Position numbers and translations under genes: made by a program. The notes beneath the pieces were generated by a model. The model had not been told where the DNA came from. It made no database searches and saw only the letters and a list, made by a program, of their open reading frames with translations. Positions 40,077 to 52,055 of a DNA stretch of 64,000 bases are shown here, piece by piece. Source of the stretch: Rhizobium oryzihabitans (GTDB taxonomy: Bacteria; Pseudomonadota; Alphaproteobacteria; Rhizobiales; Rhizobiaceae); contig NZ_CP048632.1 of assembly GCF_010669145.1 (NCBI RefSeq), positions 2,180,001-2,244,000 of the forward strand, read 5' to 3'. The stretch's first letter is position 1, and each line of letters opens with the position of its first letter.

Positions 40077-41297
40077 TTATACATCCATTCCAAGGAACTT
40101 GCTGACGGTGTGGACATCCTTGTCGCCGCGACCGGAGAGGTTCATCAGGATGATTTCGTCCTTGCCCATCGTCGGCGCGCGCTTGATGACTTCCGCCAGT
40201 GCGTGGCTTGGCTCCAGAGCGGGAATGATGCCTTCGAGGCGGGTCAGCATCTGGAAGGCGTCCAGCGCCTCATGGTCCATGATCGGTACATATTCGACGC
40301 GGCCGATATCGTTCAGCCAGGAGTGTTCAGGGCCGATGCCGGGATAGTCGAGACCTGCGGAGATGGAATGGCCTTCCTTGATCTGGCCATCCTCGTCCTG
40401 AAGCAGATATGTGCGGTTTCCATGCAGAACGCCCGGCGAACCGGCTGTGATCGAAGCGCAATGCTCGTCACCCGAAAGGCCCTTGCCGCCGGCTTCGACG
40501 CCAACGATGCGGACATTCTTGTCGTCAAGGAAAGGATGGAAGATGCCGATGGCATTAGAGCCGCCGCCGACAGCCGCGACGACCAGATCCGGCAGGCGGC
40601 CTTCCGCCTCCAGCATCTGCGCCTTGGCTTCCTCACCGATGACGGCCTGGAAATCGCGAACCATTTCCGGATAGGGATGCGGGCCGGCCGCGGTGCCGAT
40701 CAGGTAATAGGTATCGTCGACATTGGTGACCCAGTCGCGCAGGGCCTCGTTCATGGCATCCTTCAGGGTGCCGTGGCCGGCCGTCACCGGCTTCACTTCA
40801 GCACCGAGGAGCTTCATGCGGAAAACATTCGGGGCCTGACGGGCAACATCCGTCGCGCCCATATAAACGACGCAGGGCAAACCGAAGCGCGCGGCCACGG
40901 TAGCAGAGGCAACACCGTGCTGGCCGGCACCGGTTTCGGCGATGATGCGGGTCTTGCCCATGCGCTTGGCAAGCAGGATCTGGCCAAGGCAATTGTTGAT
41001 CTTGTGCGAACCGGTGTGGTTGAGTTCTTCGCGCTTGAAATAGATCTTCGCGCCGCCAAGTTCCGCCGTCAGGCGTTCCGCAAAATAAAGCGGGCTCGGA
41101 CGACCGGTATAGTGAGCGCCGAGATGCTTGAGTTCCGCCTGAAACGCGGGATCGGTCTTGGCCTTGTCCCATTCCGCCTGCAAATCCAGAATGAGCGGCA
41201 TCAGCGTTTCGGCAACGAAGCGACCTCCGTAAATGCCGAAACGTCCGTCCTCATCGGGACCAGCGCGAAAAGAATTGGGTGTTGGCGCGTCGTTCAC
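40077..41297 (-). CDS. trpB: Tryptophan synthase beta chain
   Basis: PLP enzyme joining indole and serine. 406 aa. The PLP Lys is in [14 protein letters not shown], the glycine-rich phosphate loop in [14 protein letters not shown], and the KREELNHTG block is intact. Start is GTG at 41297 ([13 protein letters not shown]), one base after the trpF TGA, with ggag upstream; the frame extends 11 codons further but that overlaps trpF without homology. Confidence 0.97.
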   Translation of the reverse strand: MNDAPTPNSFRAGPDEDGRFGIYGGRFVAETLMPLILDLQAEWDKAKTDPAFQAELKHLGAHYTGRPSPLYFAERLTAELGGAKIYFKREELNHTGSHKINNCLGQILLAKRMGKTRIIAETGAGQHGVASATVAARFGLPCVVYMGATDVARQAPNVFRMKLLGAEVKPVTAGHGTLKDAMNEALRDWVTNVDDTYYLIGTAAGPHPYPEMVRDFQAVIGEEAKAQMLEAEGRLPDLVVAAVGGGSNAIGIFHPFLDDKNVRIVGVEAGGKGLSGDEHCASITAGSPGVLHGNRTYLLQDEDGQIKEGHSISAGLDYPGIGPEHSWLNDIGRVEYVPIMDHEALDAFQMLTRLEGIIPALEPSHALAEVIKRAPTMGKDEIILMNLSGRGDKDVHTVSKFLGMDV

Positions 41298-41298
41298 T

Positions 41299-41961
41299 TC
41301 AAGCTCCCTTTGGGCCTTTCGACCAATCATTCACCACATCGAAAAATGCGTCGATCATGGACAGATCCTTGACACCCGGCGCGCTTTCCACACCGGACGA
41401 TAAATCTAGTCCGCTTGCCCTGGTCTCCGCCAGCGCCTCGGCGACATTGTCCTTGTTCAATCCCCCGGAAAGCATGTAATCCACACTTCCGTCAAGTGAT
41501 CGCAGCATGGTCCAGTCGAAGGAGACGCCGTTGCCACCCGGCAGCTCGGAACCGGCGGGCGCCTTGGCGTCCAGCAGAAAACGGTCGGCTATTCCGATAT
41601 AAGGGTCGATTTTGGCAAGATCAGCGGCATCGCGAATGGAAATCGCCTTCATGACAGGCAGGCCATACAGCGCCTTGATATTCAGCAGCCGCTCCGGGCT
41701 TTCATTGCCATGCAGCTGCAGGATGTCCGGTTTTACGAGATCGACGATTTCATCGAGATAGTCATTATCGGCATTGACGGTGACGGCAACCACCTTGGCG
41801 GCGCCACGGGCACCTTCCGCCAGCCTGCCGGCAATATCGGGCTCGATGTTGCGCGGGCTTTTTTCAAAGAAAATAAAGCCGACATGGGAGGCGCCGCGCC
41901 TGACGGCGCGCTCCAGCGCTTCCGGTGTCTTCAATCCGCAAATCTTGATATCCGGTTTCAT
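41299..41961 (-). CDS. trpF: Phosphoribosylanthranilate isomerase
   Basis: Third step of tryptophan synthesis; 220-aa barrel. Catalytic Cys in [11 protein letters not shown] and Asp in [23 protein letters not shown] is the core family motif. First gene of trpFBA-accD-folC; a parS site lies 63 bases upstream of its ATG. Confidence 0.97.
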   Translation of the reverse strand: MKPDIKICGLKTPEALERAVRRGASHVGFIFFEKSPRNIEPDIAGRLAEGARGAAKVVAVTVNADNDYLDEIVDLVKPDILQLHGNESPERLLNIKALYGLPVMKAISIRDAADLAKIDPYIGIADRFLLDAKAPAGSELPGGNGVSFDWTMLRSLDGSVDYMLSGGLNKDNVAEALAETRASGLDLSSGVESAPGVKDLSMIDAFFDVVNDWSKGPKGA

Positions 41962-42023
41962 ACCCGCGACCTGACATGAAATGCGACAAGAGTCGAGCCA
42001 AATCGCATCCGTTTTCTCTGGAA

Positions 42024-42039
42024 TGTTTCACGTGAATCC
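42024..42039. other. parS-like ParB binding site (1 of 5)
   Basis: tgtttcacgtgaatcc matches 14 of 16 positions of the consensus TGTTTCACGTGAAACA. The right arm contains gaatc, a GANTC site. In the gap between trpF and the DUF45 gene, about 14 kb left of the proposed origin. Confidence 0.8.
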
Positions 42040-42063
42040 AGATGGCGATCCACGCCTCCACTT

Positions 42064-42831
42064 TCAATCGAAATCGATGGCGTGGAGTTTGGAGCCATGG
42101 CGTTTCAGCCATTCCTTGGCTTCGTCAGTATGCGGGCAGAGCTTTTCACACAGGGCCCAGAATTTCGGGCCGTGGTTCATTTCGCTCAGATGCGCAACCT
42201 CGTGGGCGGCGAGATAATCGATGACCTTCTCCGGCGCCATGACGATGCGCCATGAGAAGCTCAGATTTCCATCATGGGAACAGGAGCCCCAGCGGCTGCG
42301 GGTGTCCTTCATGCTGATGGACCGCACAGGTCGGCCGGCGGCACGCGCATGGAACGCAACCAGCTTCTCCAGATCAGCCTTCGCTTCCTTTTTCAGAAAG
42401 GTCGCCACCCGTCTGCGCAGATGCTCGGGCGCGCCGCTGACTTTCAGAACCGCCGTGCCGTCAGCGTCCTGGGATATATGGGTCAGGCCCCGCAGGCTGC
42501 CGGTGTGGTCTATGCGGTGGGATATGCCGCGAATATCGATGGTCGCGCCATGACCCAAACCGTCGTCAGGGCCGATTTTCAAAAGCTTGCCTTCCAGCCA
42601 GCCCTGATGCCTTTCAAGGAAATCATCAACCTGGCGGTGGTGCAGGCCCTGCGGGATCGTCAGCTTCAGTGCCCGACCGCCGGGTTCGATGCGCAAGGTA
42701 ATGCGCGTGGCCCGCGGGTTTTCCCTCACCGTGATGGGGACGTGACGCCCGGCCACCTCGACGGTGCGCTGGCTCGGTGCGGTCTTTTTTGGCGCCGGCG
42801 ACTTCACGGATTTTCTGAGGAGCGAAAACAT
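42064..42831 (-). CDS. M48/DUF45 (YgjP-like) metallopeptidase
   Basis: 255-aa cytoplasmic protein of the YgjP/SprT-like DUF45 family. The zinc-metalloprotease motif is in DYLAAHEVAHLSEMNHG (HExxH), with the third ligand region KFWALCEKLCPH. RSRWGSCSHDGNLSFSWRI is the family hallmark. ATG at 42831; no signal peptide. Physiological substrate unknown. Codirectional with trpF downstream but separated by the parS-bearing gap. Confidence 0.88.
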   Translation of the reverse strand: MFSLLRKSVKSPAPKKTAPSQRTVEVAGRHVPITVRENPRATRITLRIEPGGRALKLTIPQGLHHRQVDDFLERHQGWLEGKLLKIGPDDGLGHGATIDIRGISHRIDHTGSLRGLTHISQDADGTAVLKVSGAPEHLRRRVATFLKKEAKADLEKLVAFHARAAGRPVRSISMKDTRSRWGSCSHDGNLSFSWRIVMAPEKVIDYLAAHEVAHLSEMNHGPKFWALCEKLCPHTDEAKEWLKRHGSKLHAIDFD

Positions 42832-42899
42832 GAATGGTTCATAGCCGATTCGACACTGGCTTGGCCACGCAAATGCGCGGCATCGCCTGTCTTCCAGCG

Positions 42900-44131
42900 C
42901 TAGACAGTCTGGTGTTTGCCGATGAATTCCACCATACGCGGCACGATTTCCTTGCGGAACCGCGACCCGTTGAAAACGCCGTAATGGCCGACATCGGGCT
43001 GCATATAATGGGCGCGCTTTTCATCCGGGATGTTCCGGCACAGATCATGGGCCGCCTTGGTCTGGCCGACACCGGAGATATCGTCATTCTCACCTTCCAC
43101 GGTAAACAAGGCGACATTTCGAATGGCAGCGGGATCAACCGCCCTGCCCCTGTGCTGCATGTTTCCCTTCGGCAGCGCATGGTCGATAAAAACGGTTTCG
43201 ACAGTCTGCAGATAGAATTCCGCCGTCAAATCCATGACGGCCAGATATTCATCGTAAAAATCGCGATGCTTCTCGGCGGAATCGCCATCGTTCTTGACGA
43301 GGTTGAGGTAGAAATCCTTATGCGCCGTCATGTGCTTGTCGAGGTTCATGGACATGAAACCGGACAATTGCAGGAAGCCGGGATAAACGGACCTGCCGAA
43401 AGCAGGCTGCGGCCACGGTACCTGCATGACGACGTTATCGCGGAACCACTCGATGGGCTTGGCCTTGGCCAGGCCGTTGACGGCTGTGGGATTGATGCGC
43501 GTATCGATCGGCCCCCCATCAGCGTCATGGATGCCGGTGCGAAACCATCCCCATCGGCTTCCATCAGGGAAACGGCCGCGAGCACCGGCACCGAGGGTTG
43601 ACAGACGGCAACCACATGCGCACCCGGTCCAATCTCACGCAGCATATCGATGACATAGCTGATGTAATCGTCGAGATCGAAGGTGCCTTCTGTCACCGGC
43701 ACCATGCGGGCATCGATCCAGTCAGTGATGTATATATCCGCCGATGGCAGCAGCGCCTCCACCGTTCCCCGCAGCAATGTGGCGTAGTGGCCGGACATCG
43801 GCGCAACCAGCAGCACCTTCGGATCCGCTTTGCGGGTCGTATCAAATTCTTTTTTGAAATGAACGAGGTTGCAGAAGGGACGCGACCAGACGATTTCTTC
43901 GGTGACGGCAACCGTCTCGCCATCAACGGTCGTGGTGCCAAGGCCGAACTCCGGCTTGACGTAACGGCGTGTCAGACGCTCGAACACCTCAAAGCCCGCA
44001 TCGAGGCTTCGCCCGAAGGCGGTGCTGGAAAGCGGGTTCAATGGATTGCTGCAGGCCTGGCGCATCATATCGGCACCCGCGCGCAGGGGCACCATCGCCG
44101 CATGGTTCATTTCATAAAGGTGGTAGAACAC
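42900..44131 (-). pseudogene. phaZ: phaZ, intracellular polyhydroxybutyrate depolymerase, frameshifted
   Basis: PHB depolymerase of the intracellular type. Start is GTG at 44131 (MFYHLYEMNHAAM) after a ggagg ribosome site. The first frame runs through YWDWIDARMVP-like and VVAVCQPSVPVLAAV, where Cys replaces the usual lipase Ser as in Ralstonia PhaZ. It then shifts at MTLMGG. The rest, in another frame, continues from IDTRINP-like sequence to VPWPQPAFGRSVYPGFLQL and the C-terminus at 42900. Adding one C to the six-C run at 43512-43517 restores a protein of about 410 aa. Homopolymer sequencing error is a strong possibility. Confidence 0.88.
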
Positions 44132-44202
44132 TGATTACGCCTCCCTCGCGGATCACGCTCTTTTTTTGACCATAGCAGCTTTTCGCAACTGCACAAAATC
44201 GA

Positions 44203-44230
44203 AGGCGCCGGTGGTTTCCCGCCGGCGCCT
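44203..44230 (-). terminator. Hairpin after the FAH-family gene
   Basis: Arms aggcgccgg/ccggcgcct. In the leftward transcript it lies 28 bases past the stop and is followed by tcgatttt, a weak T-tract. Confidence 0.6.
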
Positions 44231-44257
44231 CAATTTCAGTTGAACGCTTGTCGATAA

Positions 44258-45100
44258 TCAGATGTCGGCGACGAAGGTCTGCTTCTGGGAACCGAGGCCT
44301 TCAATGCCGAGTTCCACGACATCACCGGTCTTGAGATAACGCGGCGGCTTCTGGCCCATGCCGACGCCGGGAGGCGTGCCGGTGGAGATGACGTCACCGG
44401 GATGCAGCGACATGAACTGGCTGAGATAGGAAACGACATGGGCAACGCCGTAAACCATGGTCTTGCTGGAACCGTCCTGCATTGTCTGGCCATTCACCTT
44501 CAGCCACATGCCGAGGTTCTGCGGATCGGTGATTTCGTCCTTCGTGACGAGCCAGGGGCCGATCGGGCCGAAGGTGTCGCAGGACTTGCCCTTGGTCCAC
44601 TGCCCGGCGCGCTCCGTCTGGAAGGCGCGTTCGGAAACGTCGTGCGAGACGCAATAACCGGCGACGTAGTCGAGAGCATCGGCTTCCGAAACATATTTTG
44701 CCGTCTTGCCGATGACGACACCAAGCTCGACTTCCCAGTCGGTCTTTTCGGAGCCGCGCGGAATGACAACATCATCATTCGGACCGACGATCGCCGAGGT
44801 CGCCTTCATGAAAATGACCGGTTCCGGCGGTACGGTTGCACCCGTTTCAGCAGCATGGTCGGAGAAGTTGAGGCCGATGCAGATGAATTTCCCCGTTCCG
44901 GCAACGCAGGCGCCGATGCGCTCTTCGTTGAGGACCGGAAGAGTGCCAAGATCGATGGCAGCAATCTTCTTGAGGCCCTCTGGAGAGATGGCATCGCCGC
45001 CGATATCTTTCACATGGGCGGACAGATCGCGGACTTTTCCTTCCGCGTCGAGGATCGCAGGCTTTTCCTGGCCGGGTTGGCCAACGCGCATCAATTTCAT
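44258..45100 (-). CDS. Fumarylacetoacetate hydrolase family protein
   Basis: 280-aa member of the FAH family (ureidoglycolate lyase, acylpyruvase or 2-hydroxyhepta-2,4-diene-dioate isomerase type). CIGLNFSDHAAETG opens the catalytic domain, and DWEVELGVVIGK with GYCVSHDVSERAFQ provides the Glu/Asp metal ligands. GDVISTGTPPGVGMGQKPPRYL is the C-terminal signature. ATG at 45100 with gggagaga upstream. The exact substrate cannot be decided from sequence. Divergent from the nitroreductase gene. Confidence 0.9.
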   Translation of the reverse strand: MKLMRVGQPGQEKPAILDAEGKVRDLSAHVKDIGGDAISPEGLKKIAAIDLGTLPVLNEERIGACVAGTGKFICIGLNFSDHAAETGATVPPEPVIFMKATSAIVGPNDDVVIPRGSEKTDWEVELGVVIGKTAKYVSEADALDYVAGYCVSHDVSERAFQTERAGQWTKGKSCDTFGPIGPWLVTKDEITDPQNLGMWLKVNGQTMQDGSSKTMVYGVAHVVSYLSQFMSLHPGDVISTGTPPGVGMGQKPPRYLKTGDVVELGIEGLGSQKQTFVADI

Positions 45101-45228
45101 GGAACTCTCTCCCAGTTGTCTGACAAGGTGATGCATATATGAACGATGCATTCATACTTGTCACCCCTTGACTGCTCCGACTTTCGAAAAATACCTTTTC
45201 CCTCCCGGCAATCAAAAGGACATGGCCC

Positions 45229-45831
45229 GTGACGAACAGTAATTCCCGGCAATCAGAATATCCCGTCGATCCCCTTTTCCTCGATCGCTGGTCTCCCCGC
45301 GCCTTCGATGGCAATGCCATGCCGCAAGAGCATCTGCTGACCATTCTCGATGCGGCGCATTGGGCGCCCTCGGCATCCAATCATCAGCCATGGCGATTTG
45401 TCTATGCACACAAGGATAGCGAGGACTGGCCGCTCTTCGTGGAACTTCTGATGGAGGGGAACCAGCGCTGGGCAAAAAATGCCTCCGTGCTGCTCTTCGT
45501 CATTTCCCGCGACCACAATATTTCGCGAGAAGGCGAGAAAAAACCTTCAGCGACCCATTCCTTCGATGCCGGTGCGGCATGGTTTTCGCTCGCCATGCAG
45601 GCCCATCTGCTCGGTTACCACGCCCATGGCATGGCCGGCATATTGAAAGACCAGATCGTGGAAAAGCTTGATGTTCCAGAAGGCTATAAAGTGGAGGCGG
45701 CGGTTGCCATCGGCACATTGACCGACAAGACCGTCCTTCCCGATGATCTGGCGGAACGGGAAGTGCCGAGCAAGCGCCTTCCCCTTTCGGACGTCGCTTT
45801 CAAGGGGCGTTTCACCGGCAAGGCCGATTGA
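45229..45831 (+). CDS. Nitroreductase family protein
   Basis: 200-aa FMN-dependent nitroreductase-fold oxidoreductase. Flavin-binding start DRWSPRAFDGNAMPQEHLL, then AAHWAPSASNHQPWRFVYA, and later HAHGMAGILKDQI and VAIGTLTDK match the family. The start is GTG at 45229, preceded by aaaagga; an ATG seven bases upstream is in another frame and stops at once. It ends in a bidirectional terminator facing gyrB. Confidence 0.88.
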   Translation: MTNSNSRQSEYPVDPLFLDRWSPRAFDGNAMPQEHLLTILDAAHWAPSASNHQPWRFVYAHKDSEDWPLFVELLMEGNQRWAKNASVLLFVISRDHNISREGEKKPSATHSFDAGAAWFSLAMQAHLLGYHAHGMAGILKDQIVEKLDVPEGYKVEAAVAIGTLTDKTVLPDDLAEREVPSKRLPLSDVAFKGRFTGKAD

Positions 45832-45851
45832 TATCCGAGCGTCAATATCAA

Positions 45852-45889
45852 CAAAAAGGCCCGGCGGAAAACAACCGCCGGGCCTTTTG
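45852..45889. terminator. Bidirectional terminator between nitroreductase and gyrB
   Basis: Stem aaaaggcccggcgg/ccgccgggcctttt with an A/T flank on both sides; serves both convergent genes. Confidence 0.92.
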
Positions 45890-45898
45890 TTAAAGTTT

Positions 45899-45914
45899 CG
45901 TTTCACGTGAATCG
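45899..45914. other. parS-like ParB binding site (2 of 5)
   Basis: cgtttcacgtgaatcg, 13 of 16 to the consensus with the 13-base core gtttcacgtgaa intact. Contains gaatc (GANTC). Located 23 bases past the gyrB stop. A weaker echo, gttacgtgagacg, follows at 45914-45926. Confidence 0.72.
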
Positions 45915-45936
45915 TTACGTGAGACGCCCCACAGAA

Positions 45937-48465
<2,529 letters not shown>

Positions 48466-48528
48466 CTACACCCAATCCCAAAGGCCGCATGCTTCCGGAT
48501 GCTGCATAAAGCAGGGGATAGAGGGGTT

Positions 48529-48894
48529 TCAATCGCAAGAACGGCTTTTTTGCAGCACCGCTGACAGTTCCTCTATCATACTCGGCGGCAGCTTGCGAAT
48601 ATCCCGCGCCAGACGATTGGCGAAAGCCGTATATTGTGGTGGCAGACCGATGGTGTCGATCACCACTTTCGGGTCGGACGAGCCGGCGAGAAAGAACAAT
48701 TCCTCCGCCTCGTCCCAGATAATATTGAAATATCCGGCAATGCGCTGAAGGAGATCAAAGCTCGGCTTGCCACGCTTGCCGTGCTCCAGCGCCGAGAGAT
48801 AGGCCGGCGACACGCCGATGGCGGCGGCCATTTCCTTCTGCGTCACGCCCTTGCGTTCGCGAAGCTGTCGCACCGCCTCGGCAAAGGGCGTCAT
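48529..48894 (-). CDS. XRE-family transcriptional regulator
   Basis: 121-aa helix-turn-helix protein. HTH at about residues 8-62: VRQLRERKGVTQKEMAAAI, GVSPAYLSALEHGKRGKPS. The rest (DEAEELFFLAGSSDPKVVID) is a short helical tail typical of a widespread alphaproteobacterial type. Its ATG overlaps the stop of the Smr gene by 4 bases. Target genes unknown; gyrB lies 156 bases downstream. Confidence 0.9.
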   Translation of the reverse strand: MTPFAEAVRQLRERKGVTQKEMAAAIGVSPAYLSALEHGKRGKPSFDLLQRIAGYFNIIWDEAEELFFLAGSSDPKVVIDTIGLPPQYTAFANRLARDIRKLPPSMIEELSAVLQKSRSCD

Positions 48895-49460
48895 GATTTG
48901 TCACCCTTCCGGCGTGCCAGCCGCACATAGAGCGCGCCGTCGCCGCCATGATTGGCAGATGCATCCTCGTAGGAGGAAATCAAATGGCGATATTCCGGTT
49001 TGGAGAACCACATGGGCACCGCTCTTTTCAACGCGCCGTCGCTGCCTATCGAGCGCCCCTTGCCGGTGATGACGAGCACATGCCTCAGACCCCGTTCATG
49101 CGCGCGCAGCAGAAAGTCGAGCAGAACCGCATGGGCCTCGCTCTGGAACATGCCGTGCAGATCGATCCGCCCTTCCAGCGGCAGCCTGCCGCGGGTGAGC
49201 TTGCGCTTGACCGGTTTTTCCAGCGGCTGATGAATTCGGGGTTTCTTGTCCGGCGAAGCGGGCGGCACCTCCGCCGGCTCTGCGAGCATGCGCGGAAAGA
49301 GACCCTTGCCGGTTTGCGGAACCACCGGCTCGGCCGGGGTTTCCTCTACATCGTCGAAAGCCAGCAAATCCTCCAGCCTGCCTGGGATCGGCCGCGCTGT
49401 CCTTGCGACCTTACCCCACAGGATGCGTTCTTCCTTGCCAAGCTTTCGACTGCCCTTCAT
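48891..49460 (-). CDS. Smr/MutS2-family domain protein
   Basis: 189 aa. The N-terminal half is variable and basic; the C-terminal Smr domain (about 95-185) has DLHGMFQSEAHAVLLDFLL, HVLVITGKG and AVPMWFSKPEY. Smr domains are nucleases acting on branched DNA or on RNA at stalled ribosomes; which applies here is unknown. Overlaps mltA and the XRE gene by 4 bases each, so translation of the cluster is coupled. Confidence 0.88.
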   Translation of the reverse strand: MKGSRKLGKEERILWGKVARTARPIPGRLEDLLAFDDVEETPAEPVVPQTGKGLFPRMLAEPAEVPPASPDKKPRIHQPLEKPVKRKLTRGRLPLEGRIDLHGMFQSEAHAVLLDFLLRAHERGLRHVLVITGKGRSIGSDGALKRAVPMWFSKPEYRHLISSYEDASANHGGDGALYVRLARRKGDKS

Positions 49461-50569
49461 CGCCGATACCTTTCCGCAGCAGCATGCGGCAACAGTATAT
49501 AAAAATCGGCGTCGTTGCGCACCGTACCGGCAAGTTCGCCGGCTTCGAAACCGGAGCCGGTGAAAATATCGCCGCGCGCCGGGCCGACGATGGCCGACCC
49601 CGTATCGAGCGCCAGCATCAGCCGGGCGAATGGTTTTCCATCATCCAGATGGGTCAATGACGGCGCATGGATGAAAAAGGGCAAACCGAATGTGTGAATG
49701 AGCCTATCGACCGCAAGCGCCCGGCCAGCGATCAGCGGCACCTTGGCGGCGGCAATCGGTCCCATATCGTCTTTGGCAACATCCGCTTCCCGGAAAAAAA
49801 TATAGGAGCGGTTATGCCAGAGCACGCCATCCACGTCGTCGGGATGATCGGCGAGCCATTTTCGGATCGTCTGCATCGAGACGGTTTTTGGATCGAGTTC
49901 GCCGCGATCCAGAAGCAAGCGGCCGATTGGCGAAAACGGATGCCCGGCTTTTGCCGCATAGGTAATGCGTTTCACCTCACCATTGCGAAACAGGAGACGG
50001 GCAGCACCCTGAACGTGGACGAAAAACAGATCGACCTTCGATTTCGCCCAGGCGATCTCAAGACCCCTGCCCTCCAGATATCCTTCATCCATGGCGCGAC
50101 GGTCGGGAAAATAGGAAATCCCGTCTTCGCCTTCTTTGCCAAAAGCATAGGTCGGATCGAAACCGGTGGGACGATTATCGTCGCCGATATCCACCAGTTC
50201 CGGCGGCCTGCGATAGATCGGATAACGCCAGATCTCGTCCGGTGTGGAAGACACTTCCAGTTCCGGTTCGTAAAAGGCGGTAACAAAACCGCTCTTTCCC
50301 TGAGCAGGAGAAATCTTGAAGGCTACGCAATTGGTTTCGAAAAAGTGGCGCGCCTGTTCGGGGCTATCCGCTTCCAAGCCTTCGGCGGCTTCCAGAAGTG
50401 AAACCAGTTCCCCAGCGGTGACGCCGAGCGCGCCGGTCCTGTAGGGTTTCGCATTCCTCAGATGCGACAGGATCGTTCCCATAGCTGCAAAAAGCTCGCT
50501 GGGATCGTCCTCCCGCCACCCTGGCAGATCGCGGAAAGACACTTCGTCGATTGAAAAAGGCGTGCTCAT
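49457..50569 (-). CDS. mltA: MltA-like murein transglycosylase
   Basis: 370-aa lytic transglycosylase A family protein. The MltA domain covers about residues 60-270 (GKSGFVTAFYEPELEVS, RGLEIAWAKSKVDLFFVHVQGAARL), followed by the C-terminal 3D domain with VPLIAGRALAVDRLIHTFG and LMLALDTGSAIVGPARGDIF. No signal peptide is visible at the N-terminus (MSTPFSIDEVSFRDLPGW), although MltA works in the periplasm. The ATG overlaps the Tim44-like gene stop by 4 bases, so the start cannot be moved far upstream without leaving the frame. Confidence 0.9.
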   Translation of the reverse strand: MSTPFSIDEVSFRDLPGWREDDPSELFAAMGTILSHLRNAKPYRTGALGVTAGELVSLLEAAEGLEADSPEQARHFFETNCVAFKISPAQGKSGFVTAFYEPELEVSSTPDEIWRYPIYRRPPELVDIGDDNRPTGFDPTYAFGKEGEDGISYFPDRRAMDEGYLEGRGLEIAWAKSKVDLFFVHVQGAARLLFRNGEVKRITYAAKAGHPFSPIGRLLLDRGELDPKTVSMQTIRKWLADHPDDVDGVLWHNRSYIFFREADVAKDDMGPIAAAKVPLIAGRALAVDRLIHTFGLPFFIHAPSLTHLDDGKPFARLMLALDTGSAIVGPARGDIFTGSGFEAGELAGTVRNDADFYILLPHAAAERYRR

Positions 50570-51264
50570 TGCTCGGATTCGGTAGCGATCAGCTTCCAGT
50601 TCGGATCGCGCGAACGAATGTCACGCGAGAAGGTCCAGATGTCATCCACTTCCGCAACCGCGTCCGGATCGCCATCCACCAGCTTGCCGTCCTTGTCATA
50701 CGTGGCAGAAATCAGCTGGCTGACCAGCCTCAGCGTGATCTGCACTTCCGAGTCTCGAACGGCCGCCTGGGTGATATCGGCCTTTTCGATACCCACGAAG
50801 GTGGACTTAACAACCTCACCACGACTTTCCCGCTCGGAAATGGCCGCATCGAAGCCGTCAAAAACGTCCTTCGACAGAAGGTTCTTGAGTGTCTTGCGGT
50901 CGCCGTCGGCAAAACCCATGACAATCATTTCATAGGCCATGCGTGCGCCGTTGAGGAATTCCTTCGGGCGGAACGTCGGGTCCTTGGTCATCACGTCCCT
51001 GAGGGAAGCATTTAATGCGGAGTCCACGGGCGCAAGCGCATCCGCCTCGGCAAAGCGGTTTTCATCCTCCGCCTCGCCGCGCTTCGGCAGGGTCACGACC
51101 TTGTTATCGTCCGTGACGGGACCTTTCGCGACGTCGCGCGGGCTATAGGGATCGAATGGCGGCTTCTCATTGCCCGTTCGGCGGCCGAGAACGCTACGCA
51201 GCTGAAAGAAGATCAGCACCGCCGCAACGAGAAAAAACAATGTGATAAAGTCGCTAAAGCCCAT
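50566..51264 (-). CDS. Tim44-like domain protein
   Basis: 232 aa. An N-terminal membrane helix (MGFSDFITLFFLVAAVLIFFQLRS) is followed by a polar linker and a C-terminal Tim44-like domain (about 95-230), including DPTFRPKEFLNGARMAYEMIV and VDDIWTFSRDIRSRDPNWKL. This is the bacterial TimA/Tim44 homologue seen in alphaproteobacteria, related to the mitochondrial import motor subunit; its bacterial role is unclear. First gene of the leftward cluster with mltA, smr and XRE, divergent from fxsA. Confidence 0.9.
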   Translation of the reverse strand: MGFSDFITLFFLVAAVLIFFQLRSVLGRRTGNEKPPFDPYSPRDVAKGPVTDDNKVVTLPKRGEAEDENRFAEADALAPVDSALNASLRDVMTKDPTFRPKEFLNGARMAYEMIVMGFADGDRKTLKNLLSKDVFDGFDAAISERESRGEVVKSTFVGIEKADITQAAVRDSEVQITLRLVSQLISATYDKDGKLVDGDPDAVAEVDDIWTFSRDIRSRDPNWKLIATESEQ

Positions 51265-51405
51265 CTTTTACCAAAACCGCCATTTAAAATCGAAAACCAC
51301 ACCATCATATAGTCTGCATCTTACCATCATTCAAATGTGCAGATTCAATCATCGGTGTTCTCGCGAACCGGCAATCTGCCAGAGATGCACACGCAAGGCT
51401 AGAAG

Positions 51406-51954
51406 ATGCGTTTTTCCTTTCTCCCCATCGTCATCCTGATGATGCCCATCCTCGAAATTGCCGGCTTCATCATTGTCGGCAAAGCGATCGGTTTGTGGCT
51501 GACATTGGCGCTCGTCCTGTTCACGTCGTTTCTCGGGCTCCTGATCCTGCGCCTTGGCGGCATCGGCATGGTGAGAAACCTTCAGGCAGCCGGACGCACG
51601 GGTGCCCAACCGGCGGATGAGCTGGTCAATGGCGCCATGCGGGTTGTCGCCGGAATCCTGCTTTTCATTCCCGGTTTCATTACCGACATCCTCGGCCTTC
51701 TGCTGTTGTCGAAAACGGTTCGGCGCTTTTTCTGGAAAGCCTTCGGACCACGCGTCGTTGTTGCGGGCTCGTTTCGCCAGTCTGGCAGCCAGTCCGGTCC
51801 GCAGCCCGGTGATTTTTCCGGGTTCCGCAATGATCAAGGAAAAAGCGGGAATTCCAAGGTCGTAGACCTCGACGAGGAAGAGTTTCACCGCGAAGGACCG
51901 AAGGATTCTCCCTGGTCCCGCAAGCCGGATGATCGCGACCTGCCCAAACCCTGA
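51406..51954 (+). CDS. fxsA: FxsA family membrane protein
   Basis: 182-aa inner-membrane protein with three to four hydrophobic segments in residues 1-110 (RFSFLPIVILMMPILEIAGF, LWLTLALVLFTSFLGLLILR, VVAGILLFIPGFITDILGLL). The latter is the FxsA hallmark. The C-terminal tail is polar. In E. coli FxsA relieves T7 exclusion by F; its normal function is unknown. ATG at 51406 after gctagaag. secB follows 102 bases later on the same strand. Confidence 0.9.
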   Translation: MRFSFLPIVILMMPILEIAGFIIVGKAIGLWLTLALVLFTSFLGLLILRLGGIGMVRNLQAAGRTGAQPADELVNGAMRVVAGILLFIPGFITDILGLLLLSKTVRRFFWKAFGPRVVVAGSFRQSGSQSGPQPGDFSGFRNDQGKSGNSKVVDLDEEEFHREGPKDSPWSRKPDDRDLPKP

Positions 51955-52055
51955 AGGCGCGTTGGAACAGACCCAGGGCCGGCTCACGAAGGGTTGTAAG
52001 GCTCGGGTCGAAATGATAGACCGCCTTCCACGAATTCACGCCGCGAGGAAACGTA

